From DATJPW01 sp963752855 (GTDB taxonomy: Bacteria > Desulfobacterota > Desulfomonilia > Desulfomonilales > Desulfomonilaceae): 64,000 bases of DNA. Of this stretch, positions 55,341 through 64,000 are shown in pieces. The DNA lies in assembly GCA_963752855.1 (NCBI GenBank), contig CAVVZX010000035.1, positions 140,871-204,870 on the forward strand, given 5' to 3'. Each line of letters begins with the position of its first letter. The first letter of the stretch is position 1. The position numbers were made by a program, and so were the translations under genes. Below the pieces are notes generated by a model. That model did no database searches. It was not told the origin of the DNA and saw only the letters and a list, made by a program, of their open reading frames with translations.

Positions 55341-56747
55341 GTGATCGTGGAACCTGCCGATACCGGTCATATCCTAATCATAGAAGATAATACCTTCGAT
55401 GGACCCTTCGCGAAAGAGCTCCTGCAATCGGCCGGATTTCGCGCGGACCTCGCTGTTTCCGCAGAGGACGGGCTAAAGATTCTCGAACAAAATTATGAGA
55501 ACTGCCCGGACGCTATACTCCTGGATGTGAACTTGCCGGGAATGGATGGGTTCGAACTCGTAGGCAAACTGAAAGAGCACCAGGAATATCAGTATATTCC
55601 CGTTATCTTGTGCACAAATAATGATTCATTGCAGGACAAAATAGAGGGCCTCAACAGGGGCGCGGACGACTATTTGACAAAGCCCTACGCCGCGGACGAA
55701 CTGATTGCTCGGGTAAACGCCATGCTTCGCATCCGGAGACTCTACGCGAGTTTGAGGCATGAGCGCCAGGTGAACAGGCGTTTGACAAGAACTCTGGATC
55801 GGAGCGAAAAACTGGCCAATCTCCTCGGACGTTCCGCTGCGATGCGCAGGATCTCCGACCTTATTCTCGACATCTCCGGAAGTGATTCCCACGTGCTCGT
55901 CCAGGGAGAATCCGGGACCGGCAAAGAAGTGGTCGCCAGGGCGATTCACGAAGAGAGCCCCCGAAACAAGGGTCCGTTCGTGGTGATAAACTGTGCGGCC
56001 TATTCCGAAACCCTGTTGCATTCCGAGCTATTCGGCCATGAAAAGGGCGCGTTCACCGGGGCTATCCGACGAAAACCCGGCAGGTTTGAGCAAGCGGATG
56101 GTGGGACCATTTTTCTGGATGAAATCGGTGAGATAAGCCTACCGACACAGGTCATTCTACTCCGAGTAATCCAGGACCACCAGTTTGAGAGGGTAGGGGG
56201 TGAGGAGACTCTCCGAACCAATGCCAGAGTAATCGCGGCCACGAACAGGGACCTGAAGAAGGCCATGACCCAGCAAATCTTCCGAGAGGACCTTTACTGG
56301 CGGCTAAATGTGATCTCGATTGACGTGCCGCCGCTCCGCGAGCGAAAAGAGGACATACCTCAACTGGTGGCCAATTTTGTCGAGCGGTACAATCAGCGCC
56401 TCGGCAAGAATGTGAGCGGCTTTTCAAACGAGGCTATGGATCTGATTTTCCGCCATCACTGGCCGGGCAACGTTCGAGAATTGGAAAATGTTGTGGAGCG
56501 CAGCGTCCTCCTCGCGAAGGAAGCTCTCATCGTTCCTGATCTATTGACCCCGGAATTAAGGGCCCAGGGACCTGCGGCCTGCGGCGCGGATCAAAGCACG
56601 AGCCTGGACAGGTTGGAACGGGACCATGTCCGGTCCGTCCTCGAAAGATGCGCTTGGAACAAGTACAAGGCCGCCAAATTGATGGGGATCAGCCGCAGCA
56701 CTCTTTACAGCAAGATGCGTAAACACGGACTTGCCGCTGTGGGTTGA
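55341..56747 (+). CDS. NtrC-type sigma-54-dependent response regulator
   Basis: Receiver domain at the N-terminus (LIIEDNTFDGPFAKELL … ILLDVNLPGMDG, phospho-acceptor Asp at about residue 62, K in LTKPYAADEL). Next the AAA+ sigma-54 activation domain: LVQGESGTGKEVVARAIH (Walker A), HEKGAFTGAIRR (GAFTGA loop that touches sigma-54), GGTIFLDEIGE (Walker B), RFREDLYWRLNVI. The C-terminal Fis-type HTH is KYKAAKLMGISRSTLYSKMRKHG. GTG 55341 is preferred because GGGAGG lies five bases upstream; TTG 55311 is a longer alternative. No kinase is adjacent, so it may pair with one of the kinases at 43-50 kb. Confidence 0.92.
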   Translation: MIVEPADTGHILIIEDNTFDGPFAKELLQSAGFRADLAVSAEDGLKILEQNYENCPDAILLDVNLPGMDGFELVGKLKEHQEYQYIPVILCTNNDSLQDKIEGLNRGADDYLTKPYAADELIARVNAMLRIRRLYASLRHERQVNRRLTRTLDRSEKLANLLGRSAAMRRISDLILDISGSDSHVLVQGESGTGKEVVARAIHEESPRNKGPFVVINCAAYSETLLHSELFGHEKGAFTGAIRRKPGRFEQADGGTIFLDEIGEISLPTQVILLRVIQDHQFERVGGEETLRTNARVIAATNRDLKKAMTQQIFREDLYWRLNVISIDVPPLRERKEDIPQLVANFVERYNQRLGKNVSGFSNEAMDLIFRHHWPGNVRELENVVERSVLLAKEALIVPDLLTPELRAQGPAACGADQSTSLDRLERDHVRSVLERCAWNKYKAAKLMGISRSTLYSKMRKHGLAAVG

Positions 56748-56764
56748 GCTCCGAAAAGAAACAG

Positions 56765-56835
56765 GAAAATCCCCCCGTACCCCCTTACTAAGGGGGGATT
56801 TTCGTTCCCCTTTTCTAAAGGGGGATATGGGGGAT
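56765..56835. repeat. AAATCCCCC…GGGGGATTT repeat cluster
   Basis: Imperfect palindromes made from AAATCCCCC and GGGGGATTT with CTTACTAAGG centres. Related copies are at 57397-57437, 63115-63150 and 63885-63975. They flank the inverted duplication on both outer sides. Confidence 0.6.
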
Positions 56836-56848
56836 TCAGAGGTCTCCC

Positions 56849-57191
56849 GTGAAAGTTGATTTTTTCACTAGGAATGCTGCGAACCGAGACAGGTGACGAG
56901 GTTATCGCCTATTGGGCAAGGACAGATTCCGGAGACACCGCTATTCTATATTCGGCCGAAGAGACATTCCGCATCACAGATAGAAGCGTCATTCTGAAAG
57001 AAGAGCTTATTACCTCTATTGATCTCTTCGATCTTGATCCTGACTTGGCCCAAACCATCATCGACACCATATTGACGCGTGGATATTTGAAGAAGCCGGG
57101 GATCAAAGACAAAGGCGAGGCGGTGCTCTTTGTCCTTGTAAATGAGGCTATCCACGAACTGGAAGAAATCGCCCGCTCGGAAGAGGTTTAG
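56849..57191 (+). CDS. Small acidic protein of unknown function, left copy
   Basis: The C-terminal 100 residues read from 56885 on: TGDEVIAYWARTDSGDTAIL … KEELITSIDLFDLDPDLAQTIIDTIL … VNEAIHELEEIARSEE. GTG 56849 (VKVDFF, in another frame) matches the start of the right-hand copy at 63499-63868, so an indel near 56870 is likely. The protein is helical and acidic; I recognise no family. It has a diverged mirror copy at the far right of the window. A TTG start at 56856 is the alternative in-frame start. Confidence 0.5.
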
Positions 57192-57368
57192 TGAAGGCAA
57201 AGATTTCCGGGAACCCGCTTTTTGTGTAAAAAGCCGGTTCCCGACCCCTCCGGCAAAAACTCTAAATTGGCTGGCGGAACCACCAACACAGATGTCACGG
57301 CGCGGACCTGCGTGTCCGCCCGGAGAATGACGAACATGACGGCCGGTGTTATCTCTGCGGGAATTTAC

Positions 57369-57390
57369 GGCGCGACTGGCGAGTCGCCCC
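57369..57390. repeat. GCGACTGGCGAGTCGC palindromic repeat
   Basis: GGCGCGACTGGCGAGTCGCCCC. Copy of the dispersed palindrome; its mirror counterpart in the inverted duplication is at 63159-63180. Confidence 0.75.
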
Positions 57391-57567
57391 TCTTCCGTCC
57401 CTCCTTTCTAAAGGGGGATACGGGGGGATTTTTCCGTCATTCCTGCCCCTGCTTCCGCTGGGGGTAAACCCTCGTGAAGACGGGGAGCAGGAATCCAGGT
57501 TCTTATTTTTCTGCACCCGGTAATCTTCTTCGGAGGCTGCTGCTACTTCCGAATCTCCCTGTTTCTC

Positions 57568-57596
57568 TTGACACTCTTGCAATCAACTATTATGCT
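57568..57596 (+). promoter_or_regulatory. Sigma-70 promoter of the tRNA pair
   Basis: TTGACA (57568), 17 bases, TATGCT (57591). Six of six and four of six matches. It lies 48 bases before tRNA-Val. The mirrored copy at the right has a damaged -10 (TACGCC). Confidence 0.7.
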
Positions 57597-57644
57597 GCTA
57601 AAGATAATGTTGGAACTTTGTGTTCCGACATTGATCAGAACTGA

Positions 57645-57719
57645 GGGCGGGTAGCTCAGCGGGAGAGCACCGGCCTTACAAGCCGGGGGTCAGAGGTTCA
57701 AAACCTCTTCCGCCTACCA
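57645..57719 (+). tRNA. tRNA-Val (anticodon TAC)
   Basis: 75 bases including CCA. Acceptor GGGCGGG pairs with TCCGCCT (two G-U pairs). D-arm GCTCAGCGGGAGAGC, anticodon arm CCGGC-CTTACAA-GCCGG, T-arm AGAGG-TTCAAAA-CCTCT, and encoded CCA. All stems close. The T-stem differs from that of the mirrored copy at 62864-62936. Cotranscribed with tRNA-Asp. Confidence 0.93.
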
Positions 57720-57742
57720 GGTCACGCTGGAAAAGGATTATC

Positions 57743-57820
57743 GGGGGCGTAGTTCAGATTGGTTAGAACGCCGGCCTGTCACGCCGGAGGTCGCGAGTTC
57801 GAATCTCGTCGCTCCCGCCA
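57743..57820 (+). tRNA. tRNA-Asp (anticodon GTC)
   Basis: 78 bases including CCA. Acceptor GGGGGCG with CGCTCCC, anticodon arm CCGGC-CTGTCAC-GCCGG, T-arm GCGAG-TTCGAAT-CTCGT. Discriminator base G is as expected for Asp. 23 bases after tRNA-Val. This tRNA is a substrate of the queuosine pathway (Tgt). Confidence 0.95.
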
Positions 57821-57838
57821 CTAAACTGACTGAAATCA

Positions 57839-57874
57839 CAGGGAAGCTGGGATAATCCGGCTTCCCTGTTTTTG
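57839..57874 (+). terminator. Terminator of the tRNA operon
   Basis: CAGGGAAGC (57839-57847) and GCTTCCCTG (57860-57868) form a 9-bp stem followed by TTTTTG. It lies 18 bases past tRNA-Asp. The mirrored copy is at about 62708-62750. The stretch 57875-58067 after it holds no gene. Confidence 0.88.
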
Positions 57875-58067
57875 TTTGGCGGGGGCAAGGGGCAGGTCGG
57901 CTCTTCGTTCAACCAAGTTGCCTTTCGACGTATCGCGTTTTAAGGATGAGTCAAGAGCAGACCTGACCCCTCGCAGACCCCTCTCATTGCCTTTCCGCTA
58001 CCTGTGGGCCATTGGTGTCGAGGCCGGGGGCTATAAGAGTTTGTAGGAGGCTCAGAGGCCGTTCCGG

Positions 58068-59063
58068 CTACTGCTGAGGCTTGCTTCCGTTTAGCAGTCG
58101 CACCACGTCTTCATGCTTCTTCGACGAGGCCAGGGACAAGGCCGTTTTCCCAGTCTTTTCCTTAATGTTTGCATCGGCCCCCTTCTCCAGAAGTAGTTTG
58201 ACCATTTCAGCCTGACCCTCATGTGCAGCCAGCATAAGAGCGGTGCCGCCTGACTTCTCGACGGCATTGACATCAGCGCCTTTTTCCAAGAGCAGCTTTG
58301 CCACTGAAACGTGCCCCTTCACCGACGCATACATCAGAGGGGTGAAACCGTTCTTGTCCGCTGCGTTTGCATCGGCTCGTTTGTCCAGTAACCATCGGAC
58401 CATTTCAGTGGATCCATCGAAAGAAACAGTCATCAGCACGGTTTTGCCGTCATTGTCCTTGGCATCCGGATCGGCCCCGCTTTCAATCAATGTGCTCACC
58501 ACGTCGGTGCGGCCCTGGCGAGCCGCGCCCAAAAGGGCCGTTGTCCCTGCTTTGTCCCGCGCATTGACGCTGGCGCCACTGGCCAGCAGCAGCTTTACCA
58601 CTGTAAGATGGCCGTTCCAAGACGCGTCCATGAGTGCGGTCCCACCGTTATCGCTCGCGATGTTAGCGTCAGCTCCGGCTTCGAGCAGTTTCCTGACTAT
58701 CTCGGTGTGACCTTTGTTGGATGCCGCCATCAACGCCGTCAGATTTTGTGAAGCTCTGGCATTCACGTCCATCCCTCCTGTCAGGAGACGTTCGACCTCT
58801 CCGAGCTTCCCATCTAATGCAGCTTGTGCAAGCTTGGCATTCTCATTCTTATATTTCACCGAGATGCTCATAAGAACCGCAGCCACTGAAATGCCGATCA
58901 CGCCCACAACGATTTTTTTCAGCAAAGGGGATCTCCTCGTTTCGAAAGTCGATGCCAACACTCGCGAGTTTTGAAGAGTGAAGTATGAGTCAGCAACAGC
59001 GGAAGACTGTTTCTTGCCGCTCCAATAGCATACTTCACGATCCTCCTCCTGGTCAACTGACAT
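58068..59063 (-). CDS. Membrane-anchored ankyrin-repeat protein, left copy
   Basis: 331 residues from ATG 59063, or 285 from TTG 58925, which has a strong GAGGAG seven bases upstream. A single membrane helix (KIVVGVIGISVAAVLMSISV) is followed by about seven ankyrin repeats of 33 residues (LEAGADANIASDNGGTALMDASWNGHLTVV, and similar). The repeats should face the periplasm. Its reading frame is fully open, unlike the mirrored copy at 61525-62514. Unlike the 742-residue protein at 11443, it lacks the LFWA change. It has no clear functional clue. The 3' end points toward the tRNA pair. Confidence 0.85.
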   Translation of the reverse strand: MSVDQEEDREVCYWSGKKQSSAVADSYFTLQNSRVLASTFETRRSPLLKKIVVGVIGISVAAVLMSISVKYKNENAKLAQAALDGKLGEVERLLTGGMDVNARASQNLTALMAASNKGHTEIVRKLLEAGADANIASDNGGTALMDASWNGHLTVVKLLLASGASVNARDKAGTTALLGAARQGRTDVVSTLIESGADPDAKDNDGKTVLMTVSFDGSTEMVRWLLDKRADANAADKNGFTPLMYASVKGHVSVAKLLLEKGADVNAVEKSGGTALMLAAHEGQAEMVKLLLEKGADANIKEKTGKTALSLASSKKHEDVVRLLNGSKPQQ

Positions 59064-59212
59064 GCCGTCCTTAAGTGAATTCTTGGGCCGATAGCGGCCG
59101 TTGCGAAAGTGTAATCCGAATTCCCCTCCAGAAGCACTCTACGTCAATGAGTCAGATATGAAGGGTGGTTGGAAAAAGCGAGGAAAGAAAACAGAAGTGG
59201 CGCCAATTGCAT

Positions 59213-59227
59213 GGGTCAAATTGACCC
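59213..59227. promoter_or_regulatory. Palindrome GGGTCAAATTGACCC
   Basis: A perfect 15-base palindrome in the gap between the ankyrin gene and the binding-protein gene. A second near-copy, GTGTCAATTTGACCC, lies at 59304-59318. The pair has the spacing and symmetry of operator sites. The mirrored region at about 61280-61380 keeps GGGTCAATTTGACCC. The regulator is unknown. Confidence 0.45.
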
Positions 59228-59303
59228 GCTAGGGTCACTTCGCCTCTGCATGGCCAAATCGGCTATGAGGCTCACTTTGTCATTAGTAAAACATGATCCG
59301 CTC

Positions 59304-59318
59304 GTGTCAATTTGACCC
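59304..59318. promoter_or_regulatory. Second copy of the GGGTCAA-TTGACCC palindrome
   Basis: GTGTCAATTTGACCC, one arm base different from a perfect palindrome; 91 bases from the first copy. The flanks 59064-59210 and 59320-59846 show no other gene. Confidence 0.4.
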
Positions 59319-59846
59319 AATTGCGGGGTTTGGAAATCTTGTCAGTTCCGTGAAGGATGGAGACACTTCGTCCTACCTAACCAGCCTTCACCATTTATGC
59401 CTTTGATTTACCGCAAAGATCAGTATACGAGAAGATGGGTGATTCTTGAAGGGTAGGCATGGCATAATTATTGCTCCCGCCACCATTGAATGAAACCCTC
59501 CATCTAAGTCTCCGCTATCGGAAAATTGAGGTGGAACCCATGGTCTTCAATCCTCGCCGGAGCCACGTGAGGACAGAAAGTTAATACAGATGCTCTGTCA
59601 AATCAATAAGTTGGTAGATGATGCACGCTGGGGTCTCCTGAACGGAGATCCGACGATGTTGCGTCACCCGCAGTCAACGAGTTTTCCAGCCTGCCCAAGA
59701 GACACTTGTTTGAAAAACGAAATGGTGCAGCGCCATTTAGATAGCGCTTATGGTGTCCAGTGCGTTCGACGCAGGGACAATATCTCGTAAGAAATCGGGA
59801 GTCTTCTGTAAGACGAACCTTGATCAGACCAGAGAAGGAGAAGACA

Positions 59847-60402
59847 ATGAGACAGTTAATCAAAGCGATCGTGGTGGTTCTGATGACAGTGTGTATATCA
59901 CTACACATCCTCGTCAGCGTCTCCCAGGCGCAGGCCAAGGAATTCAAGCTGGGCGTGTTGTTATGCCTGACGGGGGGCAATGCTGCAGCCGGCGCGATGG
60001 CGGGTCTACGCGGGACTATGGTGGCGATAGACATGATCAACGATGAGAGGCGGCATCGGCGGACAGTTTGCCAAAGTGGTACCTGTAGTTGCCGATGCGC
60101 AGAGCGACCCCGACATTGCCGTTAGAGAAGGCCAGCGCCTGATGACAGTGGAAAATGTCCCAGTGGTCGTAGGATTGCAACTCCAGTACAGAAACACGAG
60201 TACCCCTTGGCAGCCCGTGGCCGAGAAAGAGAACAAGAAGATATTCTGGGTGACCATAGCGATCTCAGGAACAAGGTGTTCGAGGATCGTAATCTGAAGT
60301 TATACGTTCCACGGTCGGCTCCTGGGATCGCAATCGGGGCCCAGAGAGCTCTTGTGGAAATGATAAGAAACGGAGCTTCTGCCAAATTTGGCTATACTTG
60401 AC
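59847..60402 (+). pseudogene. Branched-chain amino acid ABC transporter binding protein, truncated and frameshifted (left copy)
   Basis: ATG 59847 follows AGAAGGAG. A signal peptide (AIVVVLMTVCISLHILVSVSQAQA) leads into the Peripla_BP_6 start, FKLGVLLCLTGGNAAAGAMAG. After a frame change near 60050 the protein continues as KVVPVVADAQSDPDIAVREGQRLMTVENVPVVVG and later fragments such as KKIFWVTIAIS and EDRNLK. It then meets the fold-back axis near 60,295, after which the reverse complement of the same gene begins. Intact members have about 380-420 residues, so at most half is present. Confidence 0.7.
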
Positions 60403-60748
60403 CCGGAACCGGGGTCGCGATCCTACGACCACTGGGACATTTTCCACTGTCATCAGGCGCTGGCCTTCTCTAACGGCAATGTCGGGGTCGCTCTGCGCAT
60501 CGGCAACTACAGGTACCACTTTGTACTGTCCGCCGATGCCGCCTCTTATCGTTGATCATGTCTATCGCCACCATCGTCCCACGGATCTTCCATCGCGCCG
60601 GCTGCAGCATTGCCCCCCGTCGGCGGGATCCCGAGCACCGGCCAGCTTGAATTCCTTGGCCTGCGCCTGGGAGACGCTGACGAGGATGTGTAGTGATATA
60701 CACACTGTCATCAGAAACCACCACGATCGCTTTGATTAACTGTCTCAT
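60300..60748 (-). pseudogene. Right-hand copy of the truncated binding-protein gene
   Basis: Mirror of 59847-60295. ATG 60748 starts the same signal peptide (MRQLIKAIVVV), interrupted by indels near 60710 and 60600; the segment VVPVVADAQSDPDIAVREGQ is readable in one frame. It runs into the fold-back axis. It is not functional as sequenced. Confidence 0.65.
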
Positions 60749-61524
60749 TGTCTTCTCCTTCTCTGGTCTGATCAAGGTTCGTCTTACAGAAAAATTCTTG
60801 GGATCTTGTCCCTGCGTCGAACGCACTGGACAGCCGTAAGCGCTATCTAAATCGGCGCTGCACCATTTCGTTTTTCGAACAAGTGTCTCTTGGGCAGGCT
60901 GGAAGTCTCGTTGACTGCGGGTGACGCAACATCGTCGGATCTCCGTTCAGGAGACCCCAGCGTGCATGATCTACCAACTTATTGATTTGACAGAGCATCT
61001 GTATTAACTTTCTGTCCTCACGCGGCTCCGGCGAGGATTGAAGACCCATGGGTTCCACCTCAAAACTCCGATGAGCGGAGACTTAGATGGAGGATTTCAT
61101 TCAATGGTGGCGGGAGCGATAATTATGCCATGCCTACCCTTCTACATCACCCATCTTCTCGTATACTGATCTTTGCGGTAAATCAAAGGCATAAATGGTG
61201 AAGGCTGGTTAGGTAGGAACAAAGTGTCTCCATCCTTCACGGAACTGACAACTTTGGAAGCCCCACAATACAGTAGAATTGACACGAGCGGATCATGTTT
61301 TACTAATGACAAAGTGAGCCTCATAGCCGTTTTGACCATGCAGAGGCGAAGTGACCCTAGCGGGTCAATTTGACCCATCCAATTGGCGCCGCTTCTGCTT
61401 CTTTCCTCGCTTTTTCCAACCACTCTTCATATCTGACTCATTGACGTAGAGTGCTTCTGGAGAGAGTGGGGTGCCTTCTACGCAACAGGCCGCTATCGGC
61501 CGGAGAATTCACTTAAGGACGGGC

Positions 61525-62514
61525 GTGTCAGTTGACCAGGAGGAGGATCGTGAAGTATGGCTATTGGAGCGGCAGGAACAAGTACCTTTCGCTGTTGCTG
61601 ACTCATACTTCACTCTTCAAAAGCACAAGTGTTGGCATCGACTTCCGAAGGTTCGGAAGAAATCGCCTTTGCTGAAAAAAATCGTTGGGGCGTGATCGGC
61701 ATTTCAGTGGCTGCGGTTTTTATGAGCATCTCGGTGAAATATAAGAATGAGAATGCCAAGCTTGCACAAGCTGCATTAGATGGGAAGCTCGGAGAGGTCG
61801 AACGTCTCCTGACAGGAGGGATGGACGTGAATGCCAGAGCTTCACAAAATCTGACAGCGTTGATGGCGGCATCCAACAAAGGTGACACCGAGATAGTCAG
61901 GAATATGCTCGAAGCCGGAGCTGACGCTAACATCGCAAGCGATAACGGTGGGTTCGCGCTCATGGACGCGTCTTGGAACGGCCATCTTACAGTGGTGAGC
62001 GCTGCTGGCCAGTGGCAGCGTCAATCCGCGGGACAAAGCAGGGACAACGGCCCTCCGGGGCGCGGCTCGCCAGGGCCGCGCGACACGGTGGGCGCATGAT
62101 TGAAAGCGGGGCCGATCCGGATGACAAGGAGAATGACGACAAAAGCGTGCTGATGACTGTTTCTTCGATGGATCCACTGAAATGGTCCGATGGTTACTGG
62201 ACAAACGAGCCGATGCAAACGCAGCGGACAAGAACGGTTTCACCCTCTGATGTATGCGTCGGTGAAGGGGCACGTTTCAGTGGCAAAGCTGCTCTTGCAA
62301 AAAGGCGCTGATGTCAATGCCGTCGAGAAGTCAGGCGGCACCGCTCTTATGCTGCTGCTCGTGAAGGTCAGGCTCAACAGTCAAACTCTTCTGGAAAGGG
62401 GGCCGAATGCGAACATTACGGAAAAGACTGGGAAAACGGCCTTGTCCCTGGCCCTCGTTGAAGAAGCCTGAAGACGGGGTGCGACTGCTAAACGGAAGCA
62501 AGCCTCAGCAGTAG
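61525..62514 (+). pseudogene. Right-hand copy of the membrane-anchored ankyrin gene, frameshifted
   Basis: Mirror of 58068-59063. It starts at GTG 61525 where the left copy has ATG. Segments such as GVIGISVAAVFMSISVKYK, MDVNARASQNLTALMAASNKG and GADVNAVEKSGGTALML are clear, but there are frame changes near 61660, 62000, 62250 and 62350, many in short homopolymers (for example CCTTTTGGG becoming CCTCCGGGG). Noncoding flanks are as similar as the gene itself, which argues against slow functional decay. Confidence 0.75.
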
Positions 62515-62707
62515 CCGGAACGGCCTCTGAGCCTCCTACAAACTCTTATAGCCCCCGGCCTCGACACCAATGGCCCACAGGTAGCGGAAAGGCAAATAAG
62601 AGGGGTCTGCGAGGGGTCAGGTCTGCTCTTGACTCATCCTTAAAACACAATACGTCAAAGGCAACTTGGTTGAACGAAGAGCCGACCTCCCCCTTTTGCC
62701 CCCGCCA

Positions 62708-62750
62708 AACAAAAACAGGGAAGCCGGATTTTCCCGGCTTCCCTGTGATT
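62708..62750 (-). terminator. Right-hand copy of the tRNA terminator
   Basis: CAGGGAAGCCGG…CCGGCTTCCCTG stem with AACAAAAA on its plus-strand left side (U-run on the minus strand). Mirror of 57839-57874. Confidence 0.75.
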
Positions 62751-62763
62751 TCAGTCGGTTTAG

Positions 62764-62840
<77 letters not shown>

Positions 62841-62863
62841 GATACGAAACATCCAGCGTGACA

Positions 62864-62936
62864 TGGTAGGCGGAACGGGATCGAACCGTGACCCCCGGCT
62901 TGTAAGACCGGTGCTCTACCGCTGAGCTAACCGCCC
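62864..62936 (-). tRNA. tRNA-Val (anticodon TAC), right copy, probably with indels
   Basis: 73 bases including CCA. Acceptor GGGCGGT, D-arm GCTCAGCGGTAGAGC, anticodon arm CCGGT-CTTACAA-GCCGG. The T-arm reads ACGG-TTCGATC-CCGT and seems to lack one G and one C; with them it would be ACGGG/CCCGT. The left copy has AGAGG/CCTCT, so the two T-stems differ in a paired way. Confidence 0.75.
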
Positions 62937-63158
62937 TCCTTCTGATCAATACAGAAAACGAAGATTCCAACATTATCTTTAGCGGCGTAATAGTTGATTC
63001 AGAGAGTGTCAAGAGAAACAGGGAGATTCGGAAGTAGCAGCAGCCTCCGAAGGGAGTTTTTCGCGTACGCCGGAATAAGGACCTGGATTCCTGCCTCCGC
63101 AGGAACGACGGAAAAATCCCCCTGTCATCCCCCTTTAGAAAGAGAAGGGGGAGGCAAG

Positions 63159-63180
63159 AGGGCGACTCGCCAGTCACGCC
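63159..63180. repeat. GCGACTGGCGAGTCGC palindromic repeat, right copy
   Basis: Mirror of 57369-57390 with one base changed in an arm (GTCACGCC). The flanks 62940-63160 and 63180-63498 hold no gene; the part 63180-63300 has no counterpart in the left arm. Confidence 0.7.
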
Positions 63181-63498
63181 GTCCCCCGCCTTCCGGCAAC
63201 GCAACCTGCCGGCACATTTGCTGCTGTTGCGTCGGCCATGTCAGAGTTGTTGGGGACAGCGGGAACCTGTCATCCATTATTTGATCCGGTCCAGACGGCA
63301 TTCCCGCGTCCGCGGGCATAGACGGTCGTGGTTCCGCCAGCCAATTTAGAGTTTTTCCAGGAGGGTTCGGGCCCCTGGGCGTCGAGCACCAACATGACAC
63401 GTGAGAGAGAGAGCCGCTGAGATGTATTGCTCCGATGTTCCGTTATGCATGCTGGCCGCTGCAGCAGACAGCACAAAAAGCGGGTTCCCGGAAAGCCA

Positions 63499-63868
63499 TT
63501 ACAACACCTCTTCCCAGGCGGCAATTTCTTCCAGTTCGTGGATAGCTTCATTCACGAGGACAAAGAGCACCAAATGCTTTGCCTCGGCCTTTGCTCTTTG
63601 ATGCCCGGCTTCTTGGAATATTCCAGCACATTCGATATTGCGTGTCGATGATGGTTTGGGCCAAGTCAGGCTCCAGATCGAAGAGATCAATGGAGGTAAT
63701 AAGCTCTTCTTTTAGAATGGTGGTTCGATCTTTTATCCGATTAACTCTGCTGCGGTTGAGTCCGGAATCAGCAGGATGCTCTCCGAAATCTGTGCTTGCC
63801 CAATAGGCAATGACTTCGTCACCAGTTCTCGGGTGCGTAGCACGCCTATCGAAGAAATCAACTTTCAT
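63499..63868 (-). pseudogene. Small acidic protein, right copy, diverged
   Basis: ATG 63868 opens MKVDFFDRRATHPRTGDEVIAYW, in frame, which supports the start proposed for the left copy. ILKEELITSIDLFDLEPDLAQTIIDT matches the left copy with D/E changes. The middle (residues about 28-45) is a different sequence, not merely indels, and the C-terminal third is frameshifted (near 63640) before the matching end NEAIHELEEIA. It is a true paralogue or a strongly error-affected copy. Confidence 0.55.
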
Positions 63869-63884
63869 GAGGAAAAGGCGCCTG

Positions 63885-63980
63885 CTTGAAATCCCCCTTA
63901 TATCCCCCCTTAGAAAAGGGGGAACGAAAATCCCCCTTTAAGTAGTTGAAGAGGGGTCTCTAAGGGGGGATTTTCCTGTT
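63885..63980. repeat. AAATCCCCC…GGGGGATTT repeat cluster, right copy
   Basis: Mirror of 56765-56835 with an extra unit. Several overlapping AATCCCCCTT/AAGGGGGATT palindromes. Confidence 0.6.
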
Positions 63981-64000
63981 TCTTTTTCGGGTGGAGTTCA

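Noticed and set aside
57645..57820. Part of an rRNA operon or a tRNA-anchored integrative element
   Set aside because: No 16S, 23S or 5S sequence is near, and no integrase gene or direct attachment repeat of the tRNA 3' end was found.

Overview
The window looks like a chromosomal segment of a sulfate-reducing or syntrophic member of the Desulfobacterota (old Deltaproteobacteria). The pointers are a QmoA/QmoB pair followed by an HdrD-like iron-sulfur protein, SelB, an acyl-CoA dehydrogenase of the glutaryl-CoA/cyclohexanecarboxyl-CoA type, NtrC-type regulation and many multi-PAS sensor kinases. The genus cannot be fixed from the sequence alone.

Layout. 1-5.0 kb: three glycosyltransferases and the tail of a molybdopterin-oxidoreductase gene, all broken by frameshifts. 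5.2-9.8 kb: a minus-strand operon qmoA-qmoB-hdrD-like. 10-14.5 kb: a PAS/LuxR regulator, a 742-residue ankyrin protein and a PilZ protein. 14.5-16.8 kb: an exported class I glutamine amidotransferase-like protein, QueH and a small exported protein. 16.7-26.1 kb: a minus-strand housekeeping block (selB, periplasmic binding protein, ricT-like, holB, secF, secD, yajC, tgt). 26.1-32.4 kb: sensor kinase, pentapeptide-repeat protein, acyl-CoA dehydrogenase, LPG-synthase-type membrane protein and a small exported protein. 32.6-34.1 kb: small genes including a DUF4258/DUF2283 pair. 34.4-39.6 kb: PAP2 phosphatase, a 29-residue membrane peptide, SLC13-type transporter, greA and a tandem HAD fusion. 40.7-43.5 kb: a Cys-rich/Gln-rich exported protein and a Sel1-repeat protein. 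43.6-49.6 kb: a very large REC-PAS-kinase-REC protein split by a complete IS1595-type element, and a second kinase overlapping it. 49.9-53.7 kb: two convergent phosphate transporter plus DUF47 pairs. 54-56.7 kb: a second exported amidotransferase paralogue and an NtrC-type response regulator. 56.8-64 kb: a large inverted duplication folding about position 60,295 and carrying tRNA-Val, tRNA-Asp, a membrane-anchored ankyrin gene and a truncated branched-chain amino acid binding protein, each present twice.

How the genes fit together. Qmo/Hdr proteins and the acyl-CoA dehydrogenase fit an anaerobe that bifurcates or confurcates electrons. tgt and queH both belong to queuosine tRNA modification. 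secD, secF and yajC form the Sec accessory complex. The phosphate transporters sit beside two kinase genes that could sense a related signal, but that link is inference.

Quality. At least fifteen otherwise well conserved genes contain single-base frameshifts, concentrated in the first 5 kb and last 4 kb. This looks more like residual indel errors than mass gene decay, so every 'broken' gene here should be read with that in mind. Several families of short palindromic repeats are scattered between genes.
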